Source of the DNA: Humulus lupulus
Taxonomy: Eukaryota; Streptophyta; Magnoliopsida; Rosales; Cannabaceae
Assembly (NCBI RefSeq): GCF_963169125.1
Contig: NC_084794.1
Coordinates: forward strand, 86,411,018 to 86,475,017
Length of the DNA stretch: 64,000 nucleotides
Direction: 5' to 3'
The notes beneath the pieces were generated by a model, which saw only the letters and a program-made list of their open reading frames with translations, was not told the origin of the DNA and did no database searches. This document shows positions 9,281 through 19,789 of the stretch, piece after piece (position 1 is the first letter of the stretch; every line of letters starts with the position of its first letter). The position numbers were made by a program, and so were the translations under genes.

Positions 9281-10309
9281 CACCAGAAACATAAATCGAG
9301 CCCAAAACAAAGGTGTTCTTCCCCAATTTCTAACTCTGCGATTTCCTACAAAATCAGACCTTGAATTCGAAAAATACCAAAGTTTCTAATAGGATTCCAA
9401 CCTCAAAAACATAATACTAGGCCTAGGCACCGAAACCCAATACTAAATAACCACAGAAATACAACCAAACTTCCTTAAAATCCCAAAATCAAACTTTAAC
9501 CCAAAACACCAAAAGGCAAGGAAGAACACCAAGAATGATCTTGATATCCTTAACTCAGCTATTGGATTTGAAATCCCCACCACTTGCTGATCTTTGCTAG
9601 CTCCTAATCACCCAAGGGAACTTAAATTCCTCAAGCAAAATTCCCCAAGGACACACTTGCTTCATTTGTTGTCTCAGCTTCCAACTCCACACAAGAGATA
9701 ACCCAAGAGAAAGGAACAAGAATATGAACGTGAGTGACCCAAAACCTTCTGCTAAGGTTACCCCTTACTCTAGATATAAGGTAATTGACCATTTTACCCC
9801 TAGCCAAATCAATGTCCCTCAACAAAAACCAAGGGCATTCTAGTCTTTTGGCATAGTTTCCACTAATCTCAAATAAGTCTATCAAACCAAATATTCATCA
9901 ATTAATTTCCGCTACTCAATAATTCCCAGTAATTTACCAAATTACCTAAATACCAATAAGCTCACCCTGACCTGGGTATTTTATACCATTGTGACTTTTC
10001 CGCTAACTTGCTCCCTAGGATCGCCTCATGCTGGGTAACTCAAATATATCAACATAATAGTGTGGTCACAATTATAAATCATATATATTTACAATTATAC
10101 CCTCAGCGGGTCAAAATTACGAAAATTTCCTTCATATAAGAAACAGATCCACATGCATATTTAATATACTTAAACATGCAAGCATAATCATATCATGATA
10201 AAATTCACATAATAACATGCATATAATACTTAAGCACATAATTAACTCAATTATTGCCTCGTGACCCCCTAATAAAGGCATTCCATATTAGGGAAGTTGG
10301 GGCGTTACA

Positions 10310-10469
10310 ATACAATAGTCATTTTGCCACAATTTCCACTAAACCACAATTAACACCCTAAATTCCCAATTAAATCACTAACCTTCCAAACACTAATATT
10401 TTTCTCAATAATGTTCCAATAATTCCCCACATATGCAATAACTACCAAAATACCCCTTGGCTCACCACG
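10310..10469 (-). mobile_element. Gypsy LTR fragment Gy3, part 1
   Basis: This short piece ('ttgccacaatttccactaa…ataccccttggctcacca') parallels 9850-9970 in the Gy2 LTR. It is continued after the Gy4 solo LTR by 13,553-13,881, which parallels 9975-10,309. I infer a related minus-strand LTR that was cut by Gy4 and by Gy2. Confidence 0.65.
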
Positions 10470-13400
10470 TGTAATAACCCGAATTTTTTTTTTTTTGTTG
10501 TTATTTATTGTGTTTTATGTAAACATTATTCTGTGAATTAATTTTTTTTTAAGAGTAAATAATAATTAAAATAATATTTGGTGAATATTATTTTAATTAA
10601 AGAAATGTGAGTTGATCGCTTTAGATCATAGTGTGGGGATTTAGATCTAAAATGGACATTTTGTTCAAAGAGTTTTAGTATATGATTTTATGTATTTGGA
10701 ATCCACATAAAATCATAGAATCATTTTAGACTATAATTTTGTGACTTGTGACTTATTCACCCAGAAAGAGTCTATGAATAATTCAAGAAGAATTTTATGG
10801 GATTAAAGTGGTCATTTTATGTTGAAAGGATTCACCTAAAATCATAAGCATAAATTTAAGCTAAAGTCATATTTTGGTATTTACACTATAGTTTTTATTT
10901 AATTATTTTTAGATATAGTTAAATGCATTTTCTGAACAAATGCATAGGTTCGGCTGGTGGGAATTTTTTTGAATATTCAAGGCAGTTATTAGAGGTTAGA
11001 AGGGTGGGAATTAGAATCACTTTCTTCCTTATCTCTTTCAGCCATTGTCAAACTTGAGAGAAGAAACTGAGAAAGATATAGGAGAAAGAGAACATTGTAT
11101 TCTTATAGTGCACGACCGTTTCGGGTCCAAGAAGGAGAAGTCAAGGTGAGTTTTTCTTTGGTTTTCTTTGGGTTACAGGCTTTAGACACATCCTTAGAGC
11201 CTCTGTTTTGATTGTAGAAGAAAGCAAGAGAAAGAAGGGGGTGTTATAGGGAGTTCGGTACAATAATAATCAGAAGAAAAACGTAAGTCCGAACCTACCT
11301 TTTCGTTGATTCTTCTCTTAGATTCTGAATACTACATCCATGTGAAATGGTTTGGTTACGTTCATAGCATTGTGGACTAAAGTGGGGAGAAGAAGGAACC
11401 CCAAGAAACCAACCACAGTAAGAGGTACAAATCCGTGAACTTCCTTCATAGTTTACGGTACCGATTATTTTTCTGTGTATGTTATTAGGTTGGCTATGAA
11501 TTTGTTGGCTGTTTTGTATGGATTTAATTAGTGTTTTGGGAGTAGAAACATTCATCAAGGTATTGGGGATAGTTTTAAAATGAGTGATCTTGAGGTTTGG
11601 GATGTTTTGGTGATGGTTAGAGATGGTAGTGTGGCTGGCCGTGCGTGGGAGGATACCACTTTGGTGGTCACGGAGGTAGACCGGTGGTGGTGATGGTGGA
11701 GGTAGTGGTGGCCGAAGGATGGGCATGGTGGTGTAGGGATTAAAGCCGTGGCTGCCATGGTGGGGAACCTTGGGTCCAAGCAAGGTTCGGCTGGCCATGG
11801 TGGTGAACGTGTGTGAGGATGATGGAAGTTGGGGTGGTCACGTGCATGTAGTAGGGTGCATGTGTTCAACTGGTTACAAATGGTTACAGATTTGTAACCA
11901 AATGGGACAAAAAGTGGTATTTGGTCCCAAAACTTTGGAATTTTGTCGCGAAGCTCGAGATTAGGAACCCCAATGTCTACAAACTGATATTTGAGGATCG
12001 AGGTTTAGAAAATTTATCTAAGTAATATCTAAGATTAATAAGTTACTAACTAGGTTCGGGAATTATTATTTAAGCTTCATGAAAAATTCTAAGTTCGGGA
12101 ATTAGTTTCAAAGTTTAGATTTGATGACTTAGAACCTACGAAATATTTTCAAAGACTTAGAAAATATTTTAGGAAGTACAATATTACCGATTTTAAGTCT
12201 CAAGGTCAAGAGGTGGGCTCGGGGCTCGGGTTTGGGCCAGGGTCGGGAATTTTAGTTTTTGATTTTTAAATTCCCTTATTTATATTTTAAAATCTTAGTA
12301 AAGCATAAACTAAGACATATTGTCCCAATATGATTATAGGGTCTAACCGCGATCGGAAATACTCACAAAGATATAATTCGCGAAAGCTAAGGACAAGAGG
12401 TAAGGAAGTATACACCAAGAGTAACTTAGCTTGTTGTGATTCTAGTGAATTGTTTGCATGTTTGTAGATTGCTGGTTAAATTCTAGACGCTATATATGTG
12501 TGTGATTATATGGCTGGATGCGCATGATAGTACCCATCTATCGGGTTTGAATTTGCTTAGTGCAGTAAAGTTATCATGAATGTATGTCCAATGTTTATGA
12601 CTGTCAAGGGAAACCTTGTGAGGGTGGATCCCATGCAGCCGTGTAGTGGGGTTCACCGTCCAGTCCGTAAAGTCATCGAGTTTTAGCGGAGATTACCCTT
12701 TTGGCACGGGATGCGAGTATTCTCTGGGCCGCGGAGGCCACCCGGGGATCATGACCCCACAGATAACTCGATGGCTCAGTACAAGGCCTTGTGAGGGCGG
12801 ATTCCCCATGCAGCCGTACAGTGGGGTTATCCGTCAAGTCAGTAGAGTCATTGTGTTTAGCGGAGTGTACCCCTTTGGTACGGGAGGTGAGGTTGCTCTG
12901 GGCCGTGGAGGCCACACTAGGATTAAAACCCCACAGATAACACGATGGCTCAGTTATATGTTTTCAATATGTTACGCAACACTTTGACTTATGTGAATAT
13001 GCTAGACGTGTTGCTCAGTTTGCAGTTTCTAGATATGCATTTCTGTTATGAAAAGTTTGTTTTGAATAGTAGAATCATGAGTTGTAGCTAGCTTCCTTAC
13101 TGAGCGTTATAGCTCATCAGTTACTCTGTGTGTGTAGGTAAGGGCAAGGCTTAAGGAGCAGTGCAATGAGCTGGAGGGGATTCTGTCTGAAGTATGCATA
13201 CTGTGAAACAACCGACCTGCAGGGTTGTCAGGGTTCTCTTAAGTTTTCCGCTAAGTCTAGTAACAATTTTATCAATTTCATGTTTACTAGTTCTACTTAA
13301 AGAAGGCCCTATGGCCACAGACTATTTCTTAAGTTACGTTTAAACTACGTTTTGTTTTTAAAACTATGGGATCCCATCCAAATACTATTTTATTTCAAAG

Positions 13401-13552
13401 TAATCCAATGTAAAATTTTCTAAAGTTTACTCTAAAGTTTATTTACTTTTTAACGTCCGATTTTTACCAAAGTTGACCGTAAGGGTCCAGTTGACCCCGG
13501 ATAATCATAGTCGTGTTCGGTGGGTCTAGTTAAGAAAAGTCGGGTCGTTACA
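10470..13552 (+). mobile_element. Gypsy solo LTR Gy4 (3,083 bp)
   Basis: It begins TGTAATAACCCG and ends GGGTCGTTACA, with near-matching 5-bp flanks CCACG (10,465-10,469) and CCCCG (13,553-13,557). No PBS, PPT or coding part adjoins it, so a solo LTR left by recombination is the simplest reading. It splits the Gy3 LTR. Inside it lies a two-copy repeat of about 172 bp (12,613-12,960). A long antisense frame at 11,295-11,798 is histidine/proline-rich and is not credible as a gene. Confidence 0.75.
12613..12960 (+). repeat. Two-copy tandem repeat of about 172 bp in Gy4 LTR
   Basis: Copy 1 begins at 'ccttgtgagggtggatccc' (about 12,613) and copy 2 at 'ccttgtgagggcggattcc' (about 12,785). Both contain 'atgcagccgt', 'tttagcggag', 'cacgggat/tacgggag', 'ggccg(c/t)ggaggccac' and end in 'ccacagataac…gatggctcag'. 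The region is GC-richer than its surroundings. Confidence 0.85.
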
Positions 13553-13881
13553 CCCCGAGCCGAGTATAAATCCTCATTGTGACTTTTTCGCCAAATCGCT
13601 CCAAAGGGTCGACTCAAGCATAATATCGCTAATATATCCACATAATAATGTGGTCTCAATTATATAACACATATAATTACAATTATTTCCTTAACGAGCC
13701 CCCAAGCATATTTAATACACATAAACATGCATAAGGAGTCATATTATAATATAATTCATATATTTTACATGATCATACATATATTCAATTAAATTCGCAT
13801 AATTCACATATAAATCCAATTATGCATTCTTGGCCCACTAATCAAGGCACTAAGCCTTATTAGCAAATTTAAGACGTTACA
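13553..13881 (-). mobile_element. Gypsy LTR fragment Gy3, part 2 (5' end of LTR)
   Basis: On the minus strand it starts TGTAACGTCTTAAATTTGC at 13,881 and resembles the Gy2 LTR start, including 'aatgtggtctcaattata' and 'cataaacatgcata'. It joins copia LTR sequence at 13,882. Confidence 0.7.
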
Positions 13882-14931
13882 GATAAGTGTAGCGACACAA
13901 AGAGATAGATGTACCGTATACAATATAGATTGTATTGGACTTGGACACGATGAAAGAAAGAACTTATGATAATCTCTGTTAAATATGGAAGTTCAACATT
14001 CATCAATGGATGTTTTTTTGAGACTTGACCTATCGGATAAATTTGTGATTTTATGACTTTTGACTTATCGGGTAAGGTTCAATATTCCTACGACCGAATT
14101 CTTGATATCTTGGAGTCATAGAACTATAAGTGGCCGGGAACATACTTCACAGATATGGAATCTGCTCCTTACTTAAATGAAGGCAGATTAGTTGTTCCAT
14201 TTAATGTTGATTCGGGGCTTGAACATAGAGCGCTCAATATCTCTTAGAGAACAGAAATTTCATTCTACAATTAAATTTATAGAATAATGTTCATTAGAGG
14301 ATCAATAGAACTAATAGATAAATACATAATAAGAGAGGTTAGCAAACATTAATGCCCAACTTTAATTATGAACAACTAGCAGAGGGTCATAACTCATGGA
14401 ATGACTAAATTAATGGACGACTTTATAGCCATAGCTTCTAATAATATAATAATGTAGTTTTGAGGGTTCAACTATGAATTTCTAGTGGAAAAATTCGTAG
14501 CTAATAAATTAATTAATAGAACAAAGAGTTAGTGAAATTAATTAAATTATTGGAGTTTAGAACTAGGGGTCCATATTGTCCCCGTACTAGCTCGATAACA
14601 CAGAGGTAGGATTTTTGTATCAAAAGGAAATAATTAAAAATAATAAAGTATTAATTTTTAATCTCACAAATTAATATTATTCGTGAAATAATATTTAGAA
14701 TATTATTTACGAAATAATAAATGGAAAATAAAATTATATTGTTAATTTTGTGAAATTAATTTTTATTGAAAATTAATTTAATCATATATTAATTTTGTGG
14801 TATAATTGTATACTACATAAAATAATATGAAAAAGACCTAACAAATATAATTTTATAGAGATAAAATAGCACAGGGCCCAAAGCCCTGTTGTTGGCACCA
14901 ACCACAGTCCAAAACATAGGCCCACATATAG
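13882..14931 (+). mobile_element. Copia LTR Co2, left part (CACTA host site)
   Basis: The text parallels the Co6 LTR (61,560-62,480), for example 'cagatatggaatct', 'gaactaggggtccatattgtcccc…tagctcgat' and the AT-rich run that follows. It breaks off at the TAG before the CACTA left end and resumes after its right end at 25,275. It is non-coding. Its start is hidden by the Gy3 junction. Confidence 0.65.
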
Positions 14932-14944
14932 CACTACTACAAAA
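14932..14944 (+). repeat. CACTA left terminal inverted repeat
   Basis: CACTACTACAAAA, perfectly inverted at 25,262-25,274 and preceded by the target duplication TAG. Confidence 0.95.
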
Positions 14945-14954
14945 TACCATTTAC

Positions 14955-15290
14955 GGGACACTTTTTTAGGACATGCACATAAATGCAAGTCCTTAAAAAT
15001 ATTTATGAAGTTTTTACGATACTCATTGAGAGTCCTAAAAAAACGCAATTTAGGCCTCGCAATGAGTGTCCTAAAAGAAAATGCGAATCCTAAAAAAATC
15101 TGGGCTATAAAAATAAGTGTTTTACTTAATATTTTTAAGGACTTGCTTTGGGAGTCTTTAATACTCTTTTAGGACTCGCAATGAGTGTCCTAAAAGAATC
15201 TGCGAGTCCTAAAAAAATCTGGGCTAAAAAAAAAGTGTCTTACTTAATAAATTTAAGGTCTTTCTTTGGGAGTCCTTAAATATTTTATGT
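14955..15290. repeat. CACTA left subterminal repeats
   Basis: Repeated words such as AATGAGTGTCCTAAAA (15,060 and 15,180 areas), GCGAGTCCTAAAAAAATC and 'TTTAGGACTCGCAATGAG' occur on both strands. In En/Spm such subterminal motifs are bound by the element's own DNA-binding protein. Confidence 0.85.
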
Positions 15291-15349
15291 AAAACACTTA
15301 AAGACAGCCATATACATTTCGAAATATAGGGTTACATACTTAAAAAACT

Positions 15350-15690
15350 ATACAAATTGGGGGATTTTATTACTCAAAACCAGCAACCACACGGCTGATC
15401 CAGGAGGTGAACGGCTGAACGGACCAAGGCTGAAGGAGATGAACGGCAGCAGGTGGTGAACGACGCTCGACGGAAGTGACGGTGGTGAACGGCGCTGGAT
15501 TCTCGGTTCCACCATTCTCGGCGGCGCTCGACAGCGGCTGTGCTCTCTCGGCTCCAGCACTCACGGCAGCGCAGCTCTCGGCTCCAGCAGTCTCGCCGGC
15601 GGTGCAGGGTTAAGGCTCCAGCAGGTTGTCGGTGTGGGTTCCAAGCGGTTGCTCACGTACGGTTCCAGCCGAACCGTGGTTCAGGTATAT
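15350..15690 (+). promoter_or_regulatory. GC-rich leader region with candidate splice donor in CACTA
   Basis: About 340 bases are strikingly GC-rich in an AT-rich element, with repeated 'ctcggctccagca' words (15,500-15,630). They end in TTCAG|GTATAT (donor at 15,685). En/Spm has a GC-rich downstream control region and an untranslated first exon just inside its subterminal repeats, and this region has the same position and composition. The antisense frames here are compositional and not genes. Confidence 0.5.
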
Positions 15691-15723
15691 GTCTTGCTTT
15701 CTTTCTTTTTATTTGTTTGGTTA

Positions 15724-15826
15724 TATAAATATATATATTATAATTTTAGATATATATATATATGATATATATGATAAATATATATATATGATATATATGA
15801 TAATATATATATATATATATGATATC
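15724..15826. repeat. TA/ATATATG low-complexity tract
   Basis: Alternating TA runs with repeated 'atatatgatatatatgataa' units. A plus-strand frame across it is an artefact of the repeat. Confidence 0.85.
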
Positions 15827-16230
15827 AGATTTATTTATAGGATTGGTATTTATTTATTTATTTATATTATAAAAAATTGGTAATTGGTATTATATTATTT
15901 ATTTATATTATAATTTGTAATATTATAATATCTGATTTTAATATAGGATAATAATATAGGGTAATAATTTCATATTATAATATAGGGTAATAATATAATT
16001 TCAAGTTTTAATATTCAAAAAATTAAAATAATATAGGTAACTAGAATGTTTATAACAATAAAAATAATAAACCCAATGGTTATACAAATAAATAATATAG
16101 GGAACTAGAATGTTTAAAACACTAAAAATAATATAGGCTAATAATTTTCTATTTATAATATGGGGTAATAATATAATTTCAAGTTTTAATATACAAATAA
16201 ATAATATAGGCTAATATTGATACTATTTGT

Positions 16231-16569
16231 TATTTTACAATTTTGAATGATAATTGTATTACTTTAGTGGAGTTTGAATATCTTAGATATTCATCCGTAG
16301 TGAAGTAAGTTCTGGGAATTCTGTGTGATACGGTGATAACGGAAGATTGAGAACTTGCATGTCTTAGTGAAGTAGGTTCTGATAATTTTGTGTGCAGCGG
16401 TGATATATGGATGAAAACCTGTGTGCTGTTTGATTTGTTTGACATGTTGGTGTTGATTGTGACAGATGGCTAGGCTAATAAATTAGGGGATATGCTACCC
16501 GATTTTCTATAGATTTTTTTCTACTTAGTTTTGTGTGGAAATATGAAAATGATAACTGCCACAATGATA
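16231..16569 (+). repeat. CACTA internal duplication, upstream copy
   Basis: Bases 16,231-16,534 match 17,782-18,085 (offset about 1,551), from 'attttacaattttgaatgata' to 'cttagttttgt'. The copy then jumps directly to 'tgtggaaatatgaaaatgataactgccacaatgataaa', which matches exon sequence at 18,281-18,318. It therefore lacks the 196 bases that contain the transposase start. Confidence 0.85.
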
Positions 16570-17781
16570 AATTTGTGATCTGGATATTTAACATTTGACC
16601 GTCTAATTAATAATTAAGTTGAATTTCAATTTTGCTACTAATCACAAAATTTTCTTAATCCGAGCCTCAAAAGAGTCGATTTAGAGTAACTATGTATGAC
16701 ATGTTATTTGTGCTTTCGAGATTATAAGTGCAGGATAGGTCTTTCTAGAATTTAAATCAAAATCCTCATCTTTTCTCTCCCAAAAGAGTTAGTGATGTGA
16801 GTGGTGTGAGTGCTTGGATACTATTTGGTTTATTTTTTCAGATAAGCTACGGTTTGGTTTCCTATATTAATATACAGTTTAGTATATATTATTTTTTATG
16901 GATTGATTACATATGTTTGCATACTTATATATTAATTATTGTCTTAATTTGTGTACAAAATTTGATAATAAGATACTAAGTATATATGTGAGTGAAATTA
17001 TATGATACCAAAAATTTATATCTTTGTCCTATTAAAAACTTAGAATTATTTTATGATTTTACTATTACATTAAATTTGGTAATCACATTCTAGTTGGTAT
17101 ATATGTGATTGATTAGATCTTAAAATCCAAATCACTCATTGTGATTTGGATCCTATTTATCACAAAATTTTGATGATTTCATGCATTGCATGGTAAAAAC
17201 ATAATAAAAAAAAATTGGATTTGGATTTGATTAGGTTATATTATGAGATCATTCATTATTAGTATATATACCAAGAGAAGAGAGATCAAGGATCTATATT
17301 TGATCACATCAAGGAAATTTCTTTAAGTGTTTGTTTTGTTTAGTTTAAGTGGAATAATGATGAAGCTAAAGTAACTTGTATCTTATATTTATTCATCTTT
17401 CTAGTATTGTTGAAATCAATGCATATAAACACAAACCATTATTATTAACAAACGAGCAACTTTTTGCATGCCTTAAATTTATAATATAATTAGACACACA
17501 CACAGAAAATATTTCTAAATAAAAAAAGCTCTTAAAGTGTTCATTAGACAAATAATATTTGATACAAGTGTGACATGTAAAAGAATATACAAGTATGTAT
17601 GCATATATTTGTTGTGTTGATTTTAACCTTTTTAAAAGAGCATGTCAACATCTGACATTTTTCTTTTTTTATAATGTTGATTAAAATGAATAGGTTAATA
17701 TTTTGATTGGTCTTAAAGCATTTGATTGGTAGCTAATTGCAAGAGGTATGTTGCATTTGATTTAGTTTTTAAAAAATTCAA
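16570..17781 (+). other. Spacer between CACTA duplicated segments
   Basis: AT-rich sequence of about 1.2 kb without a credible gene. It contains the doublet 'aatcactcattgtgatttgga' and many short A/T runs. I recognise no other element in it. Confidence 0.4.
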
Positions 17782-18085
17782 TATTTTACAATTTTGAATG
17801 ATAACTGTACTACTTTAGTGGAGTTTGAATATCTTAGATATTCATCCGTAGTGAAGTAGGTTCTGAGAATTCTGTGTGCTGTGGTGATAACGGAAGATTG
17901 AGAACTTGCATGTCTTAGTGAAGTAGGTTATGAGAATTTTGTGTGCTGCGGTGATATATGGATGAAAACATGTGTGTTGTTTGATTTGTTTGACATACTG
18001 GTGTTGATTGTGACAGATGGCTAGGCTAATAAATTAGGAGATATGCTGCCCGATTTTCTATAGATTTTTTTGTACTTAGTTTTGT
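17782..18085 (+). repeat. CACTA internal duplication, downstream copy
   Basis: Nearly the same 304 bases as 16,231-16,534, lying just upstream of the transposase start at 18,155. It is probably leader or intron sequence of the transposase transcript. A 3' splice-like 'acaaatag' precedes the start codon. Confidence 0.85.
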
Positions 18086-18154
18086 TTTGTTTTGTATGTT
18101 TATTTTATTTTATTTTCTTAATTTTAATTTTTTATTAAAACAAATAGGCGCAAT

Positions 18155-19327
18155 ATGGACAAAGAATGGATGTCAGCTGATAGGATGTCAGTAGAATATA
18201 TAAAAGAGGTCGATGAGTTTCTTAAATTTAGTTTGGATCATGCCAAAGATCCAAACTATATTTGTTGTCCTTGTAGTAAGTGTGGAAATATGAAAAAGAT
18301 GACTGCCACAATAATAAAAGAGCACTTATATTTCCACGGGATAGACAAAAGTTATAAAATATGGTATTGGCATGGTGAAGAGCTTCATGTTACTCCGGAC
18401 CCTCCTATGATGAATGAAGATCGGAATTATAGGCAATTGGATCGTGAGGATAATTTAGATGAAATGATTGACGATGCATATTATGAATCAGAAGTAGATC
18501 CCGTTAAGTTTGAAAATCTTCTTAATGACGCTAAAAAGCCGATTTACTCTGGTTGCACTAAATTTTCAAAGTTGTCAGCCCTTCTTAGATTGTACAATAT
18601 AAAAGCCAAAAATGGATGGAGTGATAAGAGTTTCACGGAATTGTTAGTTTTTTTGAAAGATTTACTGCCTGAAGAAAACGAGATGCCCGTATCATTTTAT
18701 GAGGCTAAGAAAACTATGTGCTCAATAGGCTTGCAATATGAAAAAATACATGTTTGTCCTAATGATTGCGTATTATATCGGAATAGCCTTGTAGATGCGA
18801 ATTCGTGTCCTACTTGTGGTGTGTCCAGATGGCAAAAGAAAATGAATTTAGAGGAAGTTAAGGAAGGAGTACCAGCAAAAGTTTTGTGGTATATTCCTCC
18901 AATTCCTCGTTTGATTCGATTTTATCGAAATGTTGATCATGCTAAGAATTTGACTTGGCATGCAAATGAGATAATAAAGGACGGTAGACTTAGACATCTT
19001 GCTGACTCACCAGCGTGGAAGACAGTAGATTTTGAATGGCCTTCATTTGCCAATGAACCTAGAAATATTCGTCTAGCTCTTTCTACGGATGAAATTAATC
19101 CTCATACTTCTCTCAGTAGTAAGTATAGTTGTTGGCCTGTTATGCTAGTCATATATAATTTACCGCCATGGCTTTGTATGAAAAGGAAGTTTACCTTACT
19201 GACCTTGCTGATATCTGGACCTAAACAACCTGGTAACGATATTGACGTCTACTTAGCTCCCCTAATTGATGACTTGAAAACTTTATGGAATGAAGGAGTT
19301 AGGACTTATGATGCATACCGAAAATGA
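18155..19327 (+). CDS. CACTA TNP2-type transposase, N-terminal part
   Basis: 390 codons. Residues 1 to about 75 form the transposase-associated domain found at the start of plant TNP2 proteins, with paired cysteines 'CCPCSKCGN' and 'HLYFHGIDKSYKIWYWHGE'. From about residue 140 onward the TNP2 domain follows, with 'SFYEAKKTMCSIGLQYEKIH', 'CPNDCVLYR', 'CPTCGVSRW', 'EPRNIRLALSTDEINPHTSL', 'YNLPPWLCMKRKF' and 'GPKQPGNDIDVYLAPLIDDL'. The protein would cut and paste the element at its CACTA ends. The frame stops at TGA after 'TYDAYRK', where related proteins continue; a one-base shift at about 19,325 restores the homologous text. The usual 'SDGFNP' is 'TDEINP' here, keeping the Asp. Confidence 0.88.
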   Translation: MDKEWMSADRMSVEYIKEVDEFLKFSLDHAKDPNYICCPCSKCGNMKKMTATIIKEHLYFHGIDKSYKIWYWHGEELHVTPDPPMMNEDRNYRQLDREDNLDEMIDDAYYESEVDPVKFENLLNDAKKPIYSGCTKFSKLSALLRLYNIKAKNGWSDKSFTELLVFLKDLLPEENEMPVSFYEAKKTMCSIGLQYEKIHVCPNDCVLYRNSLVDANSCPTCGVSRWQKKMNLEEVKEGVPAKVLWYIPPIPRLIRFYRNVDHAKNLTWHANEIIKDGRLRHLADSPAWKTVDFEWPSFANEPRNIRLALSTDEINPHTSLSSKYSCWPVMLVIYNLPPWLCMKRKFTLLTLLISGPKQPGNDIDVYLAPLIDDLKTLWNEGVRTYDAYRK

Positions 19328-19771
19328 GAATTTACCCTTCAAGCGGTGTTGTTATGGACAATCAACGACTTCCCCACTTATGGAAATTTATCTGGTTACA
19401 GTGTAAAAGGATAAAAAGCTTGTCCTATTTGTGAGGAGAAGACTTTCTCTGAATATTTGAAACATTCCCGCAAGGTGTGCTATATGGGACATAGAAAATT
19501 CTTGCCCCGGAGACATTATTTTAGAACTTGGAAAAATGCATTCAATGGTGAACAAGAGTTTGGTTTGGCTCCAGTTCCTTTGACTGGGAATCAAGTACTT
19601 AATAAGGTATCTGTAATTCAGTTTAAGGTAGGAAAACCTATTATTTGTCCAATTAAGAAGAAGAAGGGTCGTGGAAAGAGTGTTGGCAAGGATAAAACTG
19701 AAGTTAGTTTGACTAGTGCGGATGAGTCTACAAGTCCTTGGAAGAAAAAATCAATTTTCTTTGAGCTTTAA
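19328..19771 (+). pseudogene. CACTA TNP2-type transposase, middle part after frameshift
   Basis: After the break, translation in another frame gives 'LLWTINDFPTYGNLSGYSVK', then an in-frame TAA at about 19,411 where relatives have a tyrosine codon. It continues with 'KACPICEE' and 'FLPRRHYFRTWKNAFNGEQE' as in intact TNP2 proteins. The open frame 19,457-19,771 ends in lysine-rich linker sequence. The frameshift plus the stop mean that no full-length transposase can be made from this copy. Confidence 0.85.
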
Positions 19772-19789
19772 TATTGGGAAAAGTTACTT

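Larger units (their letters stand above)
5745..10309 (-). mobile_element. Ty3/gypsy retrotransposon Gy2 (Tekay/Del-like), truncated
   Basis: The minus strand gives the 5' LTR (10309-7926), a PBS (7925-7911), a leader with a 40-bp tandem array (7447-7699), gag (about 7370-6200) and a protease (about 6190-5786). The pol part after protease is missing because Gy1 sits there. Gy5 at 36,180-40,059 belongs to the same family in the opposite orientation: LTR ends, internal LTR repeats, leader array and gag all match. The 3' portion should lie left of the window if Gy1 is a simple insertion. Confidence 0.82.
7926..10309 (-). mobile_element. Gy2 5' LTR (2,384 bp)
   Basis: On the minus strand it starts TGTAACGCCCCAACTTCCC (10309 downward) and ends GAGCGTTACA at 7926, next to the PBS. 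The Gy5 LTR (36,180-38,532) is its homologue on the other strand. A TATA-like 'CTTATATCTAGAG' near 9770-9785 is conserved between both LTRs. Internal features are five 35-bp repeats (8672-8833) and GC-rich palindromes (about 9120-9280). Confidence 0.85.

Noticed and set aside
11295..11798. 167-codon minus-strand frame, His/Pro-rich
   Set aside because: It lies inside the Gy4 solo LTR over 'ggtggtggtgatggtgg' low-complexity sequence and overlaps a second similar frame. Composition explains it.
12646..12987. 113-codon plus-strand frame
   Set aside because: It arises from the two-copy 172-bp GC-rich repeat in the LTR. No domain and no gene context.
13560..13880. Possible host gene promoter from the 'gagtataaatcctc' TATA-like word
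   Set aside because: The segment aligns to the end of gypsy LTRs (Gy2), so it is LTR sequence.
15348..15564. Two overlapping minus-strand frames of 64-70 codons
   Set aside because: They are by-products of the GC-rich CACTA leader. No motif, and opposite to the element's transcription.
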